Shown here piece after piece: positions 1 to 9,634 of a stretch of DNA of 64,000 nt (position 1 is its first letter; each line of letters starts with the position of its first letter). Position numbers and translations under genes: made by a program. The stretch is from Tepidamorphus sp. GTDB lineage: Bacteria; Pseudomonadota; Alphaproteobacteria; Rhizobiales; Tepidamorphaceae. The notes beneath the pieces were generated by a model. The model made no database searches. It saw only the letters and a program-made list of their open reading frames with translations, and had not been told where the DNA came from. The stretch spans positions 1 through 64,000 of the forward strand of contig JANQKY010000089.1 in the NCBI GenBank assembly GCA_028280885.1. The letters are read 5' to 3'.

Positions 1-188
1 TCGACCGTATCGACGGATACGCCCTTCGCGACTAAGCTTGGCCCTGACGCAAATCCACTCCGTCAGAATGCACCTGATGTATCGACCGATGCTCTAGCCA
101 CGGGCTGCGGGATCGTTCTCTGTCCAGCGGCGCATTTCCGCATCGGCACGGCGCACCGCGGCTGCTTGAGGGCGGCCTGGAGTCGGGA

Positions 189-761
189 TCAGTCGCCCTC
201 GAACGCCATCAGCGTATGGACCGTGACGCCCTTGCGGCGCAGGCGGTCGGCGCCGCCGAGATCCGGCAGGTCGATGATGAAGCAGGCCGCGACGACCTCG
301 CCGCCCGACTTGCGAATGAGATCGATCGCCGCGTCGGCCGTCCCGCCGGTCGCCACCAGATCGTCGACCAGCAGGACCCGGTCGCCGGCGCTGATCGCAT
401 CGGCATGAATTTCGACGGCATCGACGCCGTATTCCAGCTCATAGTCCTGGCCGATGGTCTTGTAGGGCAGCTTGCCCTTCTTGCGGATCGGCACGAAACC
501 CCGGCCGAGTTCATGCGCGACCGCCCCGCCCAGGATGAAGCCGCGCGCCTCGATGCCGGCGACATGATCGATATGGGCGCTCAGAAACGGCCAGATCATC
601 TCGTCTATGCTCGCCCGCAAGCCGGCCGGATCGGCGAGCAGCGTGGTGATATCGCGGAACTGGATGCCCGGTTTCGGATAGTCCGGAATGGTCCGCACGA
701 GACTTTTGAGGTCGAGCCCGGCACGCGTATTGCCGGCAGGTCCGTTGATGGAATTGGCCAT
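189..761 (-). CDS. apt: Adenine phosphoribosyltransferase
   Basis: Converts adenine and PRPP to AMP in purine salvage; cytoplasmic. The 190-residue product has the family opening [10 protein letters not shown] (about residues 24-33), EARGFI near 71-76 and the PRPP-binding loop [12 protein letters not shown] at about 129-140. Length is slightly above the usual 170-180 because of an N-terminal extension; no strong Shine-Dalgarno distinguishes the annotated ATG from a later start near the LDLK segment. It lies about 60 bases downstream of mtnP on the same strand, so the two probably form one transcript in which MtnP releases adenine and Apt recaptures it. Confidence 0.96.
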   Translation of the reverse strand: MANSINGPAGNTRAGLDLKSLVRTIPDYPKPGIQFRDITTLLADPAGLRASIDEMIWPFLSAHIDHVAGIEARGFILGGAVAHELGRGFVPIRKKGKLPYKTIGQDYELEYGVDAVEIHADAISAGDRVLLVDDLVATGGTADAAIDLIRKSGGEVVAACFIIDLPDLGGADRLRRKGVTVHTLMAFEGD

Positions 762-824
762 TCGAATGTCCGCTATTGTGCTTAAACGAGCAAACCGGGG
801 CGGGCCGGTTTGCGGGTTGATTCC

Positions 825-1694
<870 letters not shown>

Positions 1695-1742
1695 CCCTGT
1701 CTCCCGATCGATGTGCCCGACTATTTTCGCTCTCTGGGCCGA

Positions 1743-2921
1743 TCATCCCGGCCTGTCGCCGAAATACTGTGCCCGAAGCGCCTCGACCTGGTCTATCTCG
1801 AATGCACCGATCAGTTCCAGCGTCACCGGCCGCGCCAGCGGCGAGGCGGGCGATATGCCGAAGGCGTATTTCTCCGGCTGGAAGATCGGGCCGACGACGC
1901 GAAGGTGATCCTCGTGGTTGGAATAGGCGAAATATTCCAGCACCGGCCCGTCGCCGATCACCGCTTCCACATCCCCGCTGACCAGCGCCTCGGCCGCCTG
2001 GTCGATATCATCGTAGACCTCGAATGTCAGGCCGGTTTCGATCGCATACTCCTCCGCCGTGCCGCCGGCCCGCACGCCGACCAGGCGGCCGGGCAGATCG
2101 CCGGCATTGTTGATCTGGCTGGTCAGCGCGATCGTGGTCATCACACTCGTCACCGACGACGTCACGAAGGCGAGAACGGCAACGCCGCAGACAAGCCAGA
2201 GCGCCGACCAGATCCGTCCGCGCCAGCCAAACAGGTTCTTTCGCGACATGCGGCCCGAGGTCGCCACCGACATGACCGTATAGAAGCTTTCGGCAATGCC
2301 CTCGCGCCAGCGCTTGGGAAAGTCCTTGTCGAACCGGCGGTCGAAGACGGTCAGCGCGACGGTCGCGAGGAGGATGACGAAGATGATCCAGGCATAGAAC
2401 TGTATGAATCCGGCGTCGTAGAGCCCCTCGATCAGCGCCCAAAAACCCCCACCGGCACGATCGTCGATCATGATGCGCAGCCCCGCGTCATACCAGGGAT
2501 ACGTGAAATCGATCTGTTCGGCACGCCGCTTCGTCACGGTCAGGTTGGTCACCGCGACATCGACATCGCCACTCGCCGTGGCGGCGATCAGATCACGAAT
2601 CGTCGGCAGCGCGACATAGTCGGATTCAACGCCCAGATCCGAGCCGACCGCGGCCCACAGATCATAGGCCATCCCCGAATAGCCCTCGCCATCCTTGATC
2701 ACGAAGGGCGGATTGACATAGAGCCCGACCCTGACCCGCTCGCCCGGACCTGCCGGGCCGGATCCGGGCGCGGCGGCCTGTTCGGCCGTGACCGGTGCTT
2801 CGGCGCCATCGTCCGAAGCGCTTTGGGCAAAGACGCTCCCCGCCGCCAGATGTCCAAGAATCCCGAAGGCAAGCAGCCAGCAGACGAACCCTGATCGTCT
2901 CCGTTTGACTAAAGTCGTCAT
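1743..2921 (-). CDS. Ionotropic glutamate receptor-like ligand-gated channel
   Basis: Predicted 392-residue inner-membrane protein with an export signal (about 1-32, ending VFAQ) and a periplasmic amino-acid-binding (SBP_bac_3) domain split by a pore module. Order: lobe 1 (about 62-160, RVRVGLYVNPPFV), membrane helix M1 (about 172-193), a re-entrant pore loop (about 208-225), a second helix (about 236-258), then lobe 2 (about 270-390, ending ALRAQYFGDRPG). This is the bacterial GluR0-type layout. The pore segment reads TVMSVATSGRM instead of a K+-channel TVGYG filter, so ion selectivity is unknown. The chosen ATG follows GGGGGAC; an upstream in-frame start would bury the signal peptide. A plain solute-binding protein is less likely given the two internal helices. 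Confidence 0.75.
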   Translation of the reverse strand: MTTLVKRRRSGFVCWLLAFGILGHLAAGSVFAQSASDDGAEAPVTAEQAAAPGSGPAGPGERVRVGLYVNPPFVIKDGEGYSGMAYDLWAAVGSDLGVESDYVALPTIRDLIAATASGDVDVAVTNLTVTKRRAEQIDFTYPWYDAGLRIMIDDRAGGGFWALIEGLYDAGFIQFYAWIIFVILLATVALTVFDRRFDKDFPKRWREGIAESFYTVMSVATSGRMSRKNLFGWRGRIWSALWLVCGVAVLAFVTSSVTSVMTTIALTSQINNAGDLPGRLVGVRAGGTAEEYAIETGLTFEVYDDIDQAAEALVSGDVEAVIGDGPVLEYFAYSNHEDHLRVVGPIFQPEKYAFGISPASPLARPVTLELIGAFEIDQVEALRAQYFGDRPG

Positions 2922-3133
2922 ATCGTCCCCCAATTCGTCGCCACCTTCGCCCGACATAGCCGCAACCTTGGGCCAGGACCGTAAAGAAGCCGTGTCCAGG
3001 GATAGGGATTCAACCGGAGGCGGAAGAGACTTCCAATCGACGGGGACTTGTGCAGGAATGGCGGGATTGGAAGACGTCAAGTCCTGCTCCGGTAGCGGGG
3101 AATTTCATACAAGGGAATTCGCTAAAGGGTTCC

Positions 3134-4351
3134 ATGCGTTTATTAGCCCGGATGGTCTTTCACGCAGTTGTCGTCGTTGCCGTGCTCGGCGCGGCCTTCG
3201 CCCTGTTCTCCCATATTCACCTGACATTGGATGACTCAGCGTCGCACCTGATCGCCCTTGAGCCCTCCGACCCCCCGGTCAAGCCGCTGGACTGGACGCC
3301 CGACAACCCGAACCGGGTCCGCATTCTGGCGATTGACGGCGGTGGAACCCTTGGCCTGAGCATGCTGGAAACGCTCAGCGCGATCGAGCATCGCACCGGC
3401 CAGCCGATCTCGGAAAGCTTCGACTTGTTCGTGGGTACGTCGACCGGTGCGCTGATCGCCGTCCTGCTCAACATTCCAGGCACAGACGGGACTCCGAAAT
3501 ACAGCGTCGACGAGATCATTGAATTGTATCAGACCATTCCGCCGAAGATCTTTTCCGCCCCGCCTGCCCACACGATCGCGACGCTCGACGGACTGATCGG
3601 CCCGCGATTCCCCAATCAGCCACGCATCGCTCAGATTCGGGAGGTTTTCGAATCGCTCCGGTTCGGCGACCTCCTCAACCCGGTGACCGTTCTGAGTTTC
3701 TCGCAGAAGGACAACGATATCCGCCGGTTCTCCAACCTGCATGCGCAAGACGCCGAACTACGGGTTGGGCCGGTGATAGCCGCGGTGACCAGCGCGCCGA
3801 TCATGTTTGCGGCCGTCAGGCTCAGCGGCACCGAGGCGTTGGAGGGCTACTACCTGGACGCCGCCTTCCTCGTCACCAACCCGTCGCTCTTCGCCTTCGA
3901 GCAAGCCCGCAGACGCAGTCCGGACGCAAGGCTCGTGCTGGTGTCGGTCGGCACCGACACTACGGACGAAACGATATCGCCGATGGTCGCCGAGGGAGGG
4001 GCGGCGACCTGGGCCATCCCATTGATCGCACTCTCGATGACCTATCAGGAAAAACACATCACCCGGCAACTCACCAGTATTCTGGGCAAAAACGATGCTC
4101 AGAATGTCGAGGTCCACCGCATCGCGCCCCCCGTGCCGGCCAGCACGAACCAATTCAGCGGCAGCCCTGAGCTGCTTGACCTGATCCGGCAATTCGGCCG
4201 GCAATATGTTTCCGACAACCAAGGGGAAATACAAACGGTGGTCGAGGCGCTGGGCTATCCGGTGACGCCAGCCACCCAAAGCGCGGCGGCTGCCGCACAC
4301 GACGACCAGTCAGGCAAGCAGCCGCTAACCGCCAAGCCCGAGCGCCCATAG
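3134..4351 (+). CDS. Patatin-like phospholipase, membrane-anchored
   Basis: Predicted acyl hydrolase of 405 residues. An N-terminal hydrophobic segment (about 7-25) would anchor or export it. The patatin core follows: oxyanion loop DGGGTLG (68-74), nucleophile elbow GTSTG (101-105, Ser103) and the Asp of the catalytic dyad in LDAAF (Asp242; the usual DGG/DGA is DAA here). AAAGGG sits a few bases before the ATG, favouring this start over an upstream in-frame ATG at 3050. Its promoter region is shared with the divergent channel gene, and its 3' end overlaps convergent chrA by 27 bases. Substrate is unknown. Confidence 0.85.
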   Translation: MRLLARMVFHAVVVVAVLGAAFALFSHIHLTLDDSASHLIALEPSDPPVKPLDWTPDNPNRVRILAIDGGGTLGLSMLETLSAIEHRTGQPISESFDLFVGTSTGALIAVLLNIPGTDGTPKYSVDEIIELYQTIPPKIFSAPPAHTIATLDGLIGPRFPNQPRIAQIREVFESLRFGDLLNPVTVLSFSQKDNDIRRFSNLHAQDAELRVGPVIAAVTSAPIMFAAVRLSGTEALEGYYLDAAFLVTNPSLFAFEQARRRSPDARLVLVSVGTDTTDETISPMVAEGGAATWAIPLIALSMTYQEKHITRQLTSILGKNDAQNVEVHRIAPPVPASTNQFSGSPELLDLIRQFGRQYVSDNQGEIQTVVEALGYPVTPATQSAAAAAHDDQSGKQPLTAKPERP

Positions 4352-5713
4352 CGCCAGACCGGCAAGCGCCGATCCGCCCAGGACCCAGGTCACCCCGATC
4401 CGCAGCCAGAACACCGCGACAAGCGTCGCAGCCGTCAGCGCGGCGGCGAGCGGATCGAGCGTCGCCGGCACCGGCAGATCGACGGCAAGCGGCCCCGCCG
4501 CCACCGTGACGACCTCGCCGAACAGCACATGCAGCGAGAACCAGATCGACAGGTTGAGGATGACGCCGACCACGGCGGCCGTGATCGTCTGCAGGGCGGC
4601 CGACAGCGCCCGGTTGCCACGCAGCCGCTCGACATAGGGCGCGCCGAGGAAGATCCACAGGAAACAGGGGGTAAACGTCACCCAGGTGGTCAGGCCGGCG
4701 CCGAGAATGCCGGCCAGCACCGGCGGCAGGCCGGTCGCCTCGCGAAAGGCGGCGAGGAAGCCGACGAACTGCGTCACCATGATCAGCGGGCCGGGCGTCG
4801 TCTCCGCAAGCCCCAGCCCGTCCAGCATCTCGCCGGGCTTCAGCCAGCCGAAGGTCTCGACGGCCGCCTGCGCCACCCAGGCAAGCACCGCATAGGCCCC
4901 GCCGAAGGTGACCACCGCGAGCATCGAGAAGAAGGCGGAGATCTCGGCAAAGACATTGTCCGGCCCGAACACGGCATAGAGCAGCGCGACCGGCCCGAGC
5001 CACAGGATCATGAGGATCGCCGCGACCGCGAAGCGGAAACCACGGTCCGGGCGGGCATGGGCCGGCACGTCGAGACCCAATACCGTATCGGCATCCTCGA
5101 CATGGGCGCCGATCCGCCCCTGGCCGCCACCCGGCGCAAAGGCCGAAATCCCCTGCCGGCCGCCGATGAAACCGATCAGCCCCGCCGCCGCGACGATCAC
5201 CGGAAACGGCACGTCGAAGGCGTAGATCGCAACGAGCGAGACCGCGGCGACGGCGATCATCACGCCGTTCTTCAGGGCCCGCTGCCCGATCTTCACGACC
5301 GCCTGGACGACGATCGCCAGCACGGCCGCCTTCAGCCCGAAGAACAGCGCCTCGACCGGGGCGAGCTGGCCGTAGAGCGCATAGATGATGCTGAGCCCCA
5401 GAATGGCGGCAGCACCCGGCAGGATGAACAGCACGCCGGCGATGACACCGCCAAGCGTCCGATTGAGCAGCCAGCCCACATAGGTCGCCAGTTGCTGCGC
5501 CTCGGGCCCAGGCAGCAGCATGCAGAAATTGAGCGCGTGCAGGAAGCGCGTGTCGCCGATCCAGCGCTTTTCCTCCACGAGAATGCGATGCATCAGCGCG
5601 ATCTGCCCGGCCGGTCCGCCGAAGCTGAGAGCGGCGATCCTGGCCCAGACCCGGACCGCCTCGCCGAGCGGCACCACATCGCCGGGCCGCACGTCCTTCG
5701 ATTGCGCATCCAT
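4325..5713 (-). CDS. chrA: Chromate transporter, two-domain (ChrA, CHR family)
   Basis: Predicted inner-membrane chromate exporter of 462 residues. Two homologous CHR halves are visible. The first has SFGGPAGQIALMHR and LPGPEAQQLATYVGW; the second repeats the pattern with TFGGAYAVLAWVAQ and ETTPGPLIMVTQFVGF. About ten to twelve hydrophobic helices fit the long-chain ChrA type. The ATG follows AAGGGG at good spacing; an upstream in-frame extension has no membrane or domain signal. It sits between petC and the patatin gene. No ChrB regulator is present, so a role in chromate resistance is inferred from the family only. Confidence 0.92.
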   Translation of the reverse strand: MDAQSKDVRPGDVVPLGEAVRVWARIAALSFGGPAGQIALMHRILVEEKRWIGDTRFLHALNFCMLLPGPEAQQLATYVGWLLNRTLGGVIAGVLFILPGAAAILGLSIIYALYGQLAPVEALFFGLKAAVLAIVVQAVVKIGQRALKNGVMIAVAAVSLVAIYAFDVPFPVIVAAAGLIGFIGGRQGISAFAPGGGQGRIGAHVEDADTVLGLDVPAHARPDRGFRFAVAAILMILWLGPVALLYAVFGPDNVFAEISAFFSMLAVVTFGGAYAVLAWVAQAAVETFGWLKPGEMLDGLGLAETTPGPLIMVTQFVGFLAAFREATGLPPVLAGILGAGLTTWVTFTPCFLWIFLGAPYVERLRGNRALSAALQTITAAVVGVILNLSIWFSLHVLFGEVVTVAAGPLAVDLPVPATLDPLAAALTAATLVAVFWLRIGVTWVLGGSALAGLALWALGLGG

Positions 5714-5804
5714 GCTAAAGAAGCCCCTTCCCGCGCGACCCTGCACGCAATCGATGACGGTTTGACGATCTGCGTTACCCGTCAGCGAGCGGACCGGCCA
5801 GCAA

Positions 5805-5827
5805 AAAGGGGCCGCGCGGGCCCCTTT
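5805..5827 (-). terminator. Rho-independent terminator after petC
   Basis: Perfect 9-bp stem AAAGGGGCC/GGCCCCTTT with a 5-base loop. Read on the minus strand it is followed by a run of T residues. It begins 24 bases after the petC stop and closes the petABC transcript before chrA. Confidence 0.8.
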
Positions 5828-5850
5828 CAATTACGTCGGCGTCGAACCGT

Positions 5851-6648
5851 TCAGTGATCGACATCCCGCCAGAGCTTCTTCTTGGTGAAGTAGAGAAGCC
5901 CCGCCAGCACGACCAGGAACACCATCACCTGGAAGCCGATGCGCTTGCGCTCCTCGAGCTTCGGTTCCGCCGTCCACATCAGGAAGGCGGAGAGGTCCTT
6001 GGAATACTGCTCGACCGTCATCGGCGTGCCGTCGGTATACTCGACCATCTCGTCGAACAGCGGCGGCGCCATGGCGATCTGGCCGCCCGGGAAGTAGGAA
6101 TTGTAATAGGCCCCGTCGCGCAGCTCCATGCCGGCCGGCGGATCCTCGTAGCCGACGAGCAGCGAGTAGATATAGGCCGGACCGTTCGGACGCGCCTTGG
6201 CGATCACCGAGAAGTCGGGCGGATAGGCGCCACTGTTGGAGGCGCGCGCCGCTGCCTGGTTCGGGAACGGCGGCGGGAAATAGTCCGACGGCTTGCCCGG
6301 GCGCTCGAACATGTCGCCGAGATCGTCCGGTCCATCGACGACCTCGCGCGGGAATTCCGCGGCCAGCACCCTGACCTCGGCGGGCGAGAACTCCGGGCCG
6401 CCGGGGTCGCCGAGATTGCGGAAGGCGACGAGATCCATCGAATGGCAGGCCGCGCAGACCTGCTCATAGACCTTGTAGCCGCGCTGGAGCTGACCCCGGT
6501 CATAGGTGCCGAACGGCCCCTCGAAGGAGAAATGCACGCTCTTGGGCGGTTTCACCTCACCGGCCGCAAAGGCTGGGGCGGCGACAAGCGCACTGGATAC
6601 GGCAACCGCGGCGGCAAGCCCGAGGGTCGCGATCTTGATCTGACTCAT
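5851..6648 (-). CDS. petC: Cytochrome c1 of the bc1 complex
   Basis: Haem-c subunit of ubiquinol-cytochrome c reductase (complex III), passing electrons from the Rieske centre to soluble cytochrome c. The 265-residue protein has a cleavable signal (about 1-29, ending AFAAG), the haem attachment site CAACH at 65-69, an axial-ligand region AMAPPLFDEMVEY, and one C-terminal anchor helix before FTKKKLWRDVDH. The start is supported by GGGAA upstream. It is last in petABC, 22 bases after cytochrome b, and is followed by a terminator. Size is near that of a free-standing alphaproteobacterial cytochrome c1, so this is not a fused b/c1 polyprotein. Confidence 0.97.
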   Translation of the reverse strand: MSQIKIATLGLAAAVAVSSALVAAPAFAAGEVKPPKSVHFSFEGPFGTYDRGQLQRGYKVYEQVCAACHSMDLVAFRNLGDPGGPEFSPAEVRVLAAEFPREVVDGPDDLGDMFERPGKPSDYFPPPFPNQAAARASNSGAYPPDFSVIAKARPNGPAYIYSLLVGYEDPPAGMELRDGAYYNSYFPGGQIAMAPPLFDEMVEYTDGTPMTVEQYSKDLSAFLMWTAEPKLEERKRIGFQVMVFLVVLAGLLYFTKKKLWRDVDH

Positions 6649-6670
6649 TGTTCGGGTTCCCTTCAAGCCG

Positions 6671-7969
6671 TCAGCCGCGTTTTTCCGGCGCGGACGCCGC
6701 AGCCGCAGCGACCGTACCGCCACCGCCGTCCGTCGGCCCGCCCCCCTTGTCCTTGGACAGAACCGATTCCGATATCGAGCCCGGTAACGGCTTGGTCTTC
6801 TCGAACAGGCCGAGCAGCGGCAGGATGACCAGGAAGTGGAGGAAGTAGTAGGCCGTCAGAATCTGAGAGGCGATAACGTATCCCCCCTCGGCCGGCTGCG
6901 ACCCAAGATAGCCAAGGCCGAAGCAGACCAGCACCAGGATCCAGAAGAACTGACGATAGAGTGGCCGGAACGCCGCCGAGCGCACCTTCGAGGTATCGAG
7001 CCACGGCAGGAGGAACAGGATGCCGATCGAGGCGAACATCGCGATGACACCGCCGAGCTTGTCGGGGATGGCGCGCAGGATCGCGTAGAACGGCAGGAAG
7101 TACCATTCGGGAACGATATGCGCCGGGGTCACCAGCGGATCGGCCGGGATGTAGTTGTCCGTGTGGCCGAGATAGTTGGGCAGGTAGAACACGAAGGCCG
7201 CGTAGACGATCAGGAACACGATGACCGCGAGGAAGTCCTTGACCGTGTAGTAGGGATGGAACGGGACGGTATCCTTGTTCGATTTGACCTCAACGCCGGT
7301 CGGGTTGTTGTTGCCCGGCACGTGCAGCGCCCAGATGTGCAGGAAGACCACGGCGGCCAGCACGAAGGGCAGGAGGAAATGCAGCGCGTAGAAGCGGTTG
7401 AGCGTCGGATTGCCGACCGCGAAGCCGCCCCACAGCCACTGCACGATCGGCTCGCCGACCAGCGGAATAGCGCTGAACAGGTTGGTGATGACGGTGGCGC
7501 CCCAGAAGCTCATCTGGCCCCACGGCAGCACGTAGCCCATGAAGGCGGTGGCCATCATGATCAGCAGAATCACCACGCCGATCATCCACAACAACTCGCG
7601 CGGCGCCTTGTAGGAGCCGTAATAGAGGCCGCGGAAGATGTGGATATAGACGGCGATGAAGAAGAACGACGCACCGTTGGCGTGCATATAGCGCATCAGC
7701 CAACCGTAATTGACGTCGCGCATGATCTCTTCGACGCTGTTGAAGGCCTGGTCGACATGCGCCGTATAGTGCATCGCCAGCACCAGGCCGGTGACGATCT
7801 GAATGCCCAGGAACAGCGTCAGGATGCCGCCGAACGTCCAGAAATAATTGAGGTTCTTCGGCGTCGGAAAATCCAGCGCGTTGACCTTCATGGCGGAGAT
7901 GATCGGCAGGCGGCTGTCGAGCCATCGCACTGCCGGATTCTTGAAATGATAGGTTGACTGTCCGCTCAT
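6671..7969 (-). CDS. petB: Cytochrome b of the bc1 complex
   Basis: Quinol-oxidising, diheme membrane core of complex III, 432 residues. It shows the haem-ligand histidine regions ([20 protein letters not shown] and [21 protein letters not shown]), the Qo-site [16 protein letters not shown], and about eight or nine hydrophobic helices. The short charged C-terminal tail is glycine- and alanine-rich. It lies between the Rieske gene (26-base gap) and petC (22-base gap), all on the minus strand, as one operon. Confidence 0.97.
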   Translation of the reverse strand: MSGQSTYHFKNPAVRWLDSRLPIISAMKVNALDFPTPKNLNYFWTFGGILTLFLGIQIVTGLVLAMHYTAHVDQAFNSVEEIMRDVNYGWLMRYMHANGASFFFIAVYIHIFRGLYYGSYKAPRELLWMIGVVILLIMMATAFMGYVLPWGQMSFWGATVITNLFSAIPLVGEPIVQWLWGGFAVGNPTLNRFYALHFLLPFVLAAVVFLHIWALHVPGNNNPTGVEVKSNKDTVPFHPYYTVKDFLAVIVFLIVYAAFVFYLPNYLGHTDNYIPADPLVTPAHIVPEWYFLPFYAILRAIPDKLGGVIAMFASIGILFLLPWLDTSKVRSAAFRPLYRQFFWILVLVCFGLGYLGSQPAEGGYVIASQILTAYYFLHFLVILPLLGLFEKTKPLPGSISESVLSKDKGGGPTDGGGGTVAAAAASAPEKRG

Positions 7970-7995
7970 ACCTTTTGCCTCAAGCCCCCGAGTTC

Positions 7996-8571
7996 CTAGC
8001 CGACGCGGACGAGCGTGTCGGAAACGAACTCGTATTCCGGAATGTCCAGGTTGCGCGGCGCCGGTCCCTTGCGGATGCGACCGGCCGTGTCGTAGTGCGA
8101 TCCGTGGCAGGGACAGAACCAGCCGTCATACTCGCCGGATTCGCCGATCGGCACGCAGCCCAGATGCGTGCACACGCCGATCATCAAAAGCCATTCCGGC
8201 TTCGCCTCGCCCTGTGCATGCGCCCGGTTGGTATCGGTGGCCGGATCGCTCTCCGGCAGATTGGCGTTGCGCGCCAGCGGATCGGGCAGATCCGACATCG
8301 GCACCGCCTCGGCCTCGGCGATCTCCGCTTCCGTGCGATGCCGGATGAAGACCGGCTTGCCGCGCCACATCACGGTCAGGCTCTGCCCGACCTCGATTGC
8401 GCTGATGTCGACTTCGATGGAAGCCAGAGCCTGAACGCTCGCATCCGGGTTCATCTGGTCGATGAACGGCCAGATGGCGGCCCCGACACCCACAGCGGTG
8501 ACGGCTCCGGTTGCGATGTAGAGGAAATCCCTGCGAGTCGGCTCTTCCGTGTCCGTATGGGCGTGCGCCAC
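7996..8571 (-). CDS. petA: Rieske iron-sulfur subunit of the bc1 complex
   Basis: 191-residue [2Fe-2S] subunit of complex III. The N-terminus has a twin-arginine signal-anchor ([17 protein letters not shown]) followed by a hydrophobic helix. Cluster ligands are in CTHLGC and CPCHGS near the C-terminus, with the usual GPAPRNL segment after them. I place the start at a GTG preceded by GGGGA seven bases upstream, because the frame stays open far upstream but that part is unlike the family and overlaps trmL. First gene of petABC; its promoter lies between it and divergent trmL. Confidence 0.95.
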   Translation of the reverse strand: MAHAHTDTEEPTRRDFLYIATGAVTAVGVGAAIWPFIDQMNPDASVQALASIEVDISAIEVGQSLTVMWRGKPVFIRHRTEAEIAEAEAVPMSDLPDPLARNANLPESDPATDTNRAHAQGEAKPEWLLMIGVCTHLGCVPIGESGEYDGWFCPCHGSHYDTAGRIRKGPAPRNLDIPEYEFVSDTLVRVG

Positions 8572-8803
8572 GTCCAAATCCCCGAAATACTGGTCTGCGA
8601 ATGCGCGTTCGGCCCCTTCCGCCCCGGATCGTTTCCGCGAGAACGCCTTGTTTTTCGCGACAAACGGGCCGGGGGACAGGCCGAAGCGTCCCGCCCCACC
8701 GGCGGGATCGCATCCTTTTTGCACTCTTGACCCGCGTTGTCCAGCATACCAAAGGGGGACGGGTCCAATTGTCGCGAATCTTTCTAGAAACAGGCCTTTC
8801 CCA

Positions 8804-9274
8804 TTGATCCGTCTGGCGCTCTTCCAACCCGATATCCCGCAGAATACCGGCACGCTGCTGCGCGTCGGCGCATGCCTGGGTGTCGGCGTCGACATCGTTG
8901 AACCAGCGGGCTTTCCCTGGTCCGACCGCGCGTTCCGGAGGGCAGGAATGGACTATCTCGACGCGGTCGATCTCAGACGGCATGATTCCTTCGACGCCTT
9001 CGAGGCCTGGCGCAAGGGCGCCGACCGCCGGCTGGTGCTGCTGTCGACCAAGGCGACGGAGGCTTACGTGGATTTCGCCTTTTCGCCTGGGGATATCCTG
9101 CTTCTGGGCCGCGAGACCGCCGGTGTTCCCGATTTCGTGCACGAATCGGCGGATGCACGGGTGGTGATCCCGATGCGGGCGGGGCTGCGCTCGATGAACG
9201 TGGCGATCGCCGGTGCGATGGTGCTGGGGGAAGCGCTCAGGCAGACGGGTGGGTTTGCCTGCTATCGTGCGTGA
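8804..9274 (+). CDS. trmL: tRNA (cytidine(34)-2'-O)-methyltransferase TrmL
   Basis: SPOUT-class enzyme that 2'-O-methylates the wobble base of certain leucine tRNAs. The 156-residue product opens with [13 protein letters not shown] and has the C-terminal knot motifs [10 protein letters not shown] and [20 protein letters not shown]. This length matches the family. It requires a TTG start at 8804; the open frame continues upstream but translates to low-complexity sequence overlapping the Rieske 5' region. The Shine-Dalgarno is weak. Divergent from petABC and probably monocistronic. Confidence 0.9.
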   Translation: MIRLALFQPDIPQNTGTLLRVGACLGVGVDIVEPAGFPWSDRAFRRAGMDYLDAVDLRRHDSFDAFEAWRKGADRRLVLLSTKATEAYVDFAFSPGDILLLGRETAGVPDFVHESADARVVIPMRAGLRSMNVAIAGAMVLGEALRQTGGFACYRA

Positions 9275-9380
9275 CAGGCGGGTGTTTCGATAGCGCCCCC
9301 CGGCGCCATCGAAGCCGCTTCGCAGCACGCTCACCATGGCGAAACGGCCGCGCATGGTGCAACCGCAGCTATCCAACACG

Positions 9381-9440
9381 CCCCCTCACCCGACCTGCGC
9401 TACCGGCGCGGTCTGCCCTCTCCCGCGGCGGGGAGAGGGC
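9381..9440 (+). repeat. Palindromic repeat, CCCTCACCC/GGGAGAGGG family, copy 1
   Basis: The segment runs from CCCCCTCACCC to a hairpin GCCCTCTCCC-GCGGC-GGGGAGAGGGC. The hairpin could act as a terminator-like or REP-like structure. A related copy in the opposite orientation lies 120 bases downstream. Confidence 0.6.
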
Positions 9441-9560
9441 AAGAGTGCTCTGACCGGCTCTTGATAACGCTACCGGCATCGTTTCCGGCGAGGCCAACGA
9501 CAGATCACGGCGCGGCCTTATACAGCGTCCGCGTATCCGCCCGGCGCATCGGCCGGCACG

Positions 9561-9613
9561 TCCCCTCTCCCCTTTTGCGGGAGAGGGGTGGCCCGCAGGG
9601 CCGGGGTGAGGGC
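9561..9613 (-). repeat. Palindromic repeat, CCCTCACCC/GGGAGAGGG family, copy 2 (inverted)
   Basis: CCCCTCTCCC-CTTTT-GCGGGAGAGGGG hairpin followed by GGGCCGGGGTGAGGGC, the reverse of copy 1 at 9381-9440. It ends about 20 bases before the stop of the minus-strand ABC transporter and may help terminate it. Confidence 0.6.
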
Positions 9614-9634
9614 CCGTGGCGGTGGCGTCGCCCC

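Larger units (their letters stand above)
9275..9634. other. Gene-free spacer between trmL and the ABC transporter
   Basis: I see no coding sequence here. The spacer holds two oppositely oriented copies of a CCCTCACCC...CTCTCCC palindromic repeat, described separately. It lies at the 3' ends of two convergent genes. Confidence 0.6.

Noticed and set aside
1..188. Gene or terminator at the left edge
   Set aside because: No open frame with domain features and no clean hairpin with a T-run after apt; it may belong to a gene outside the window.
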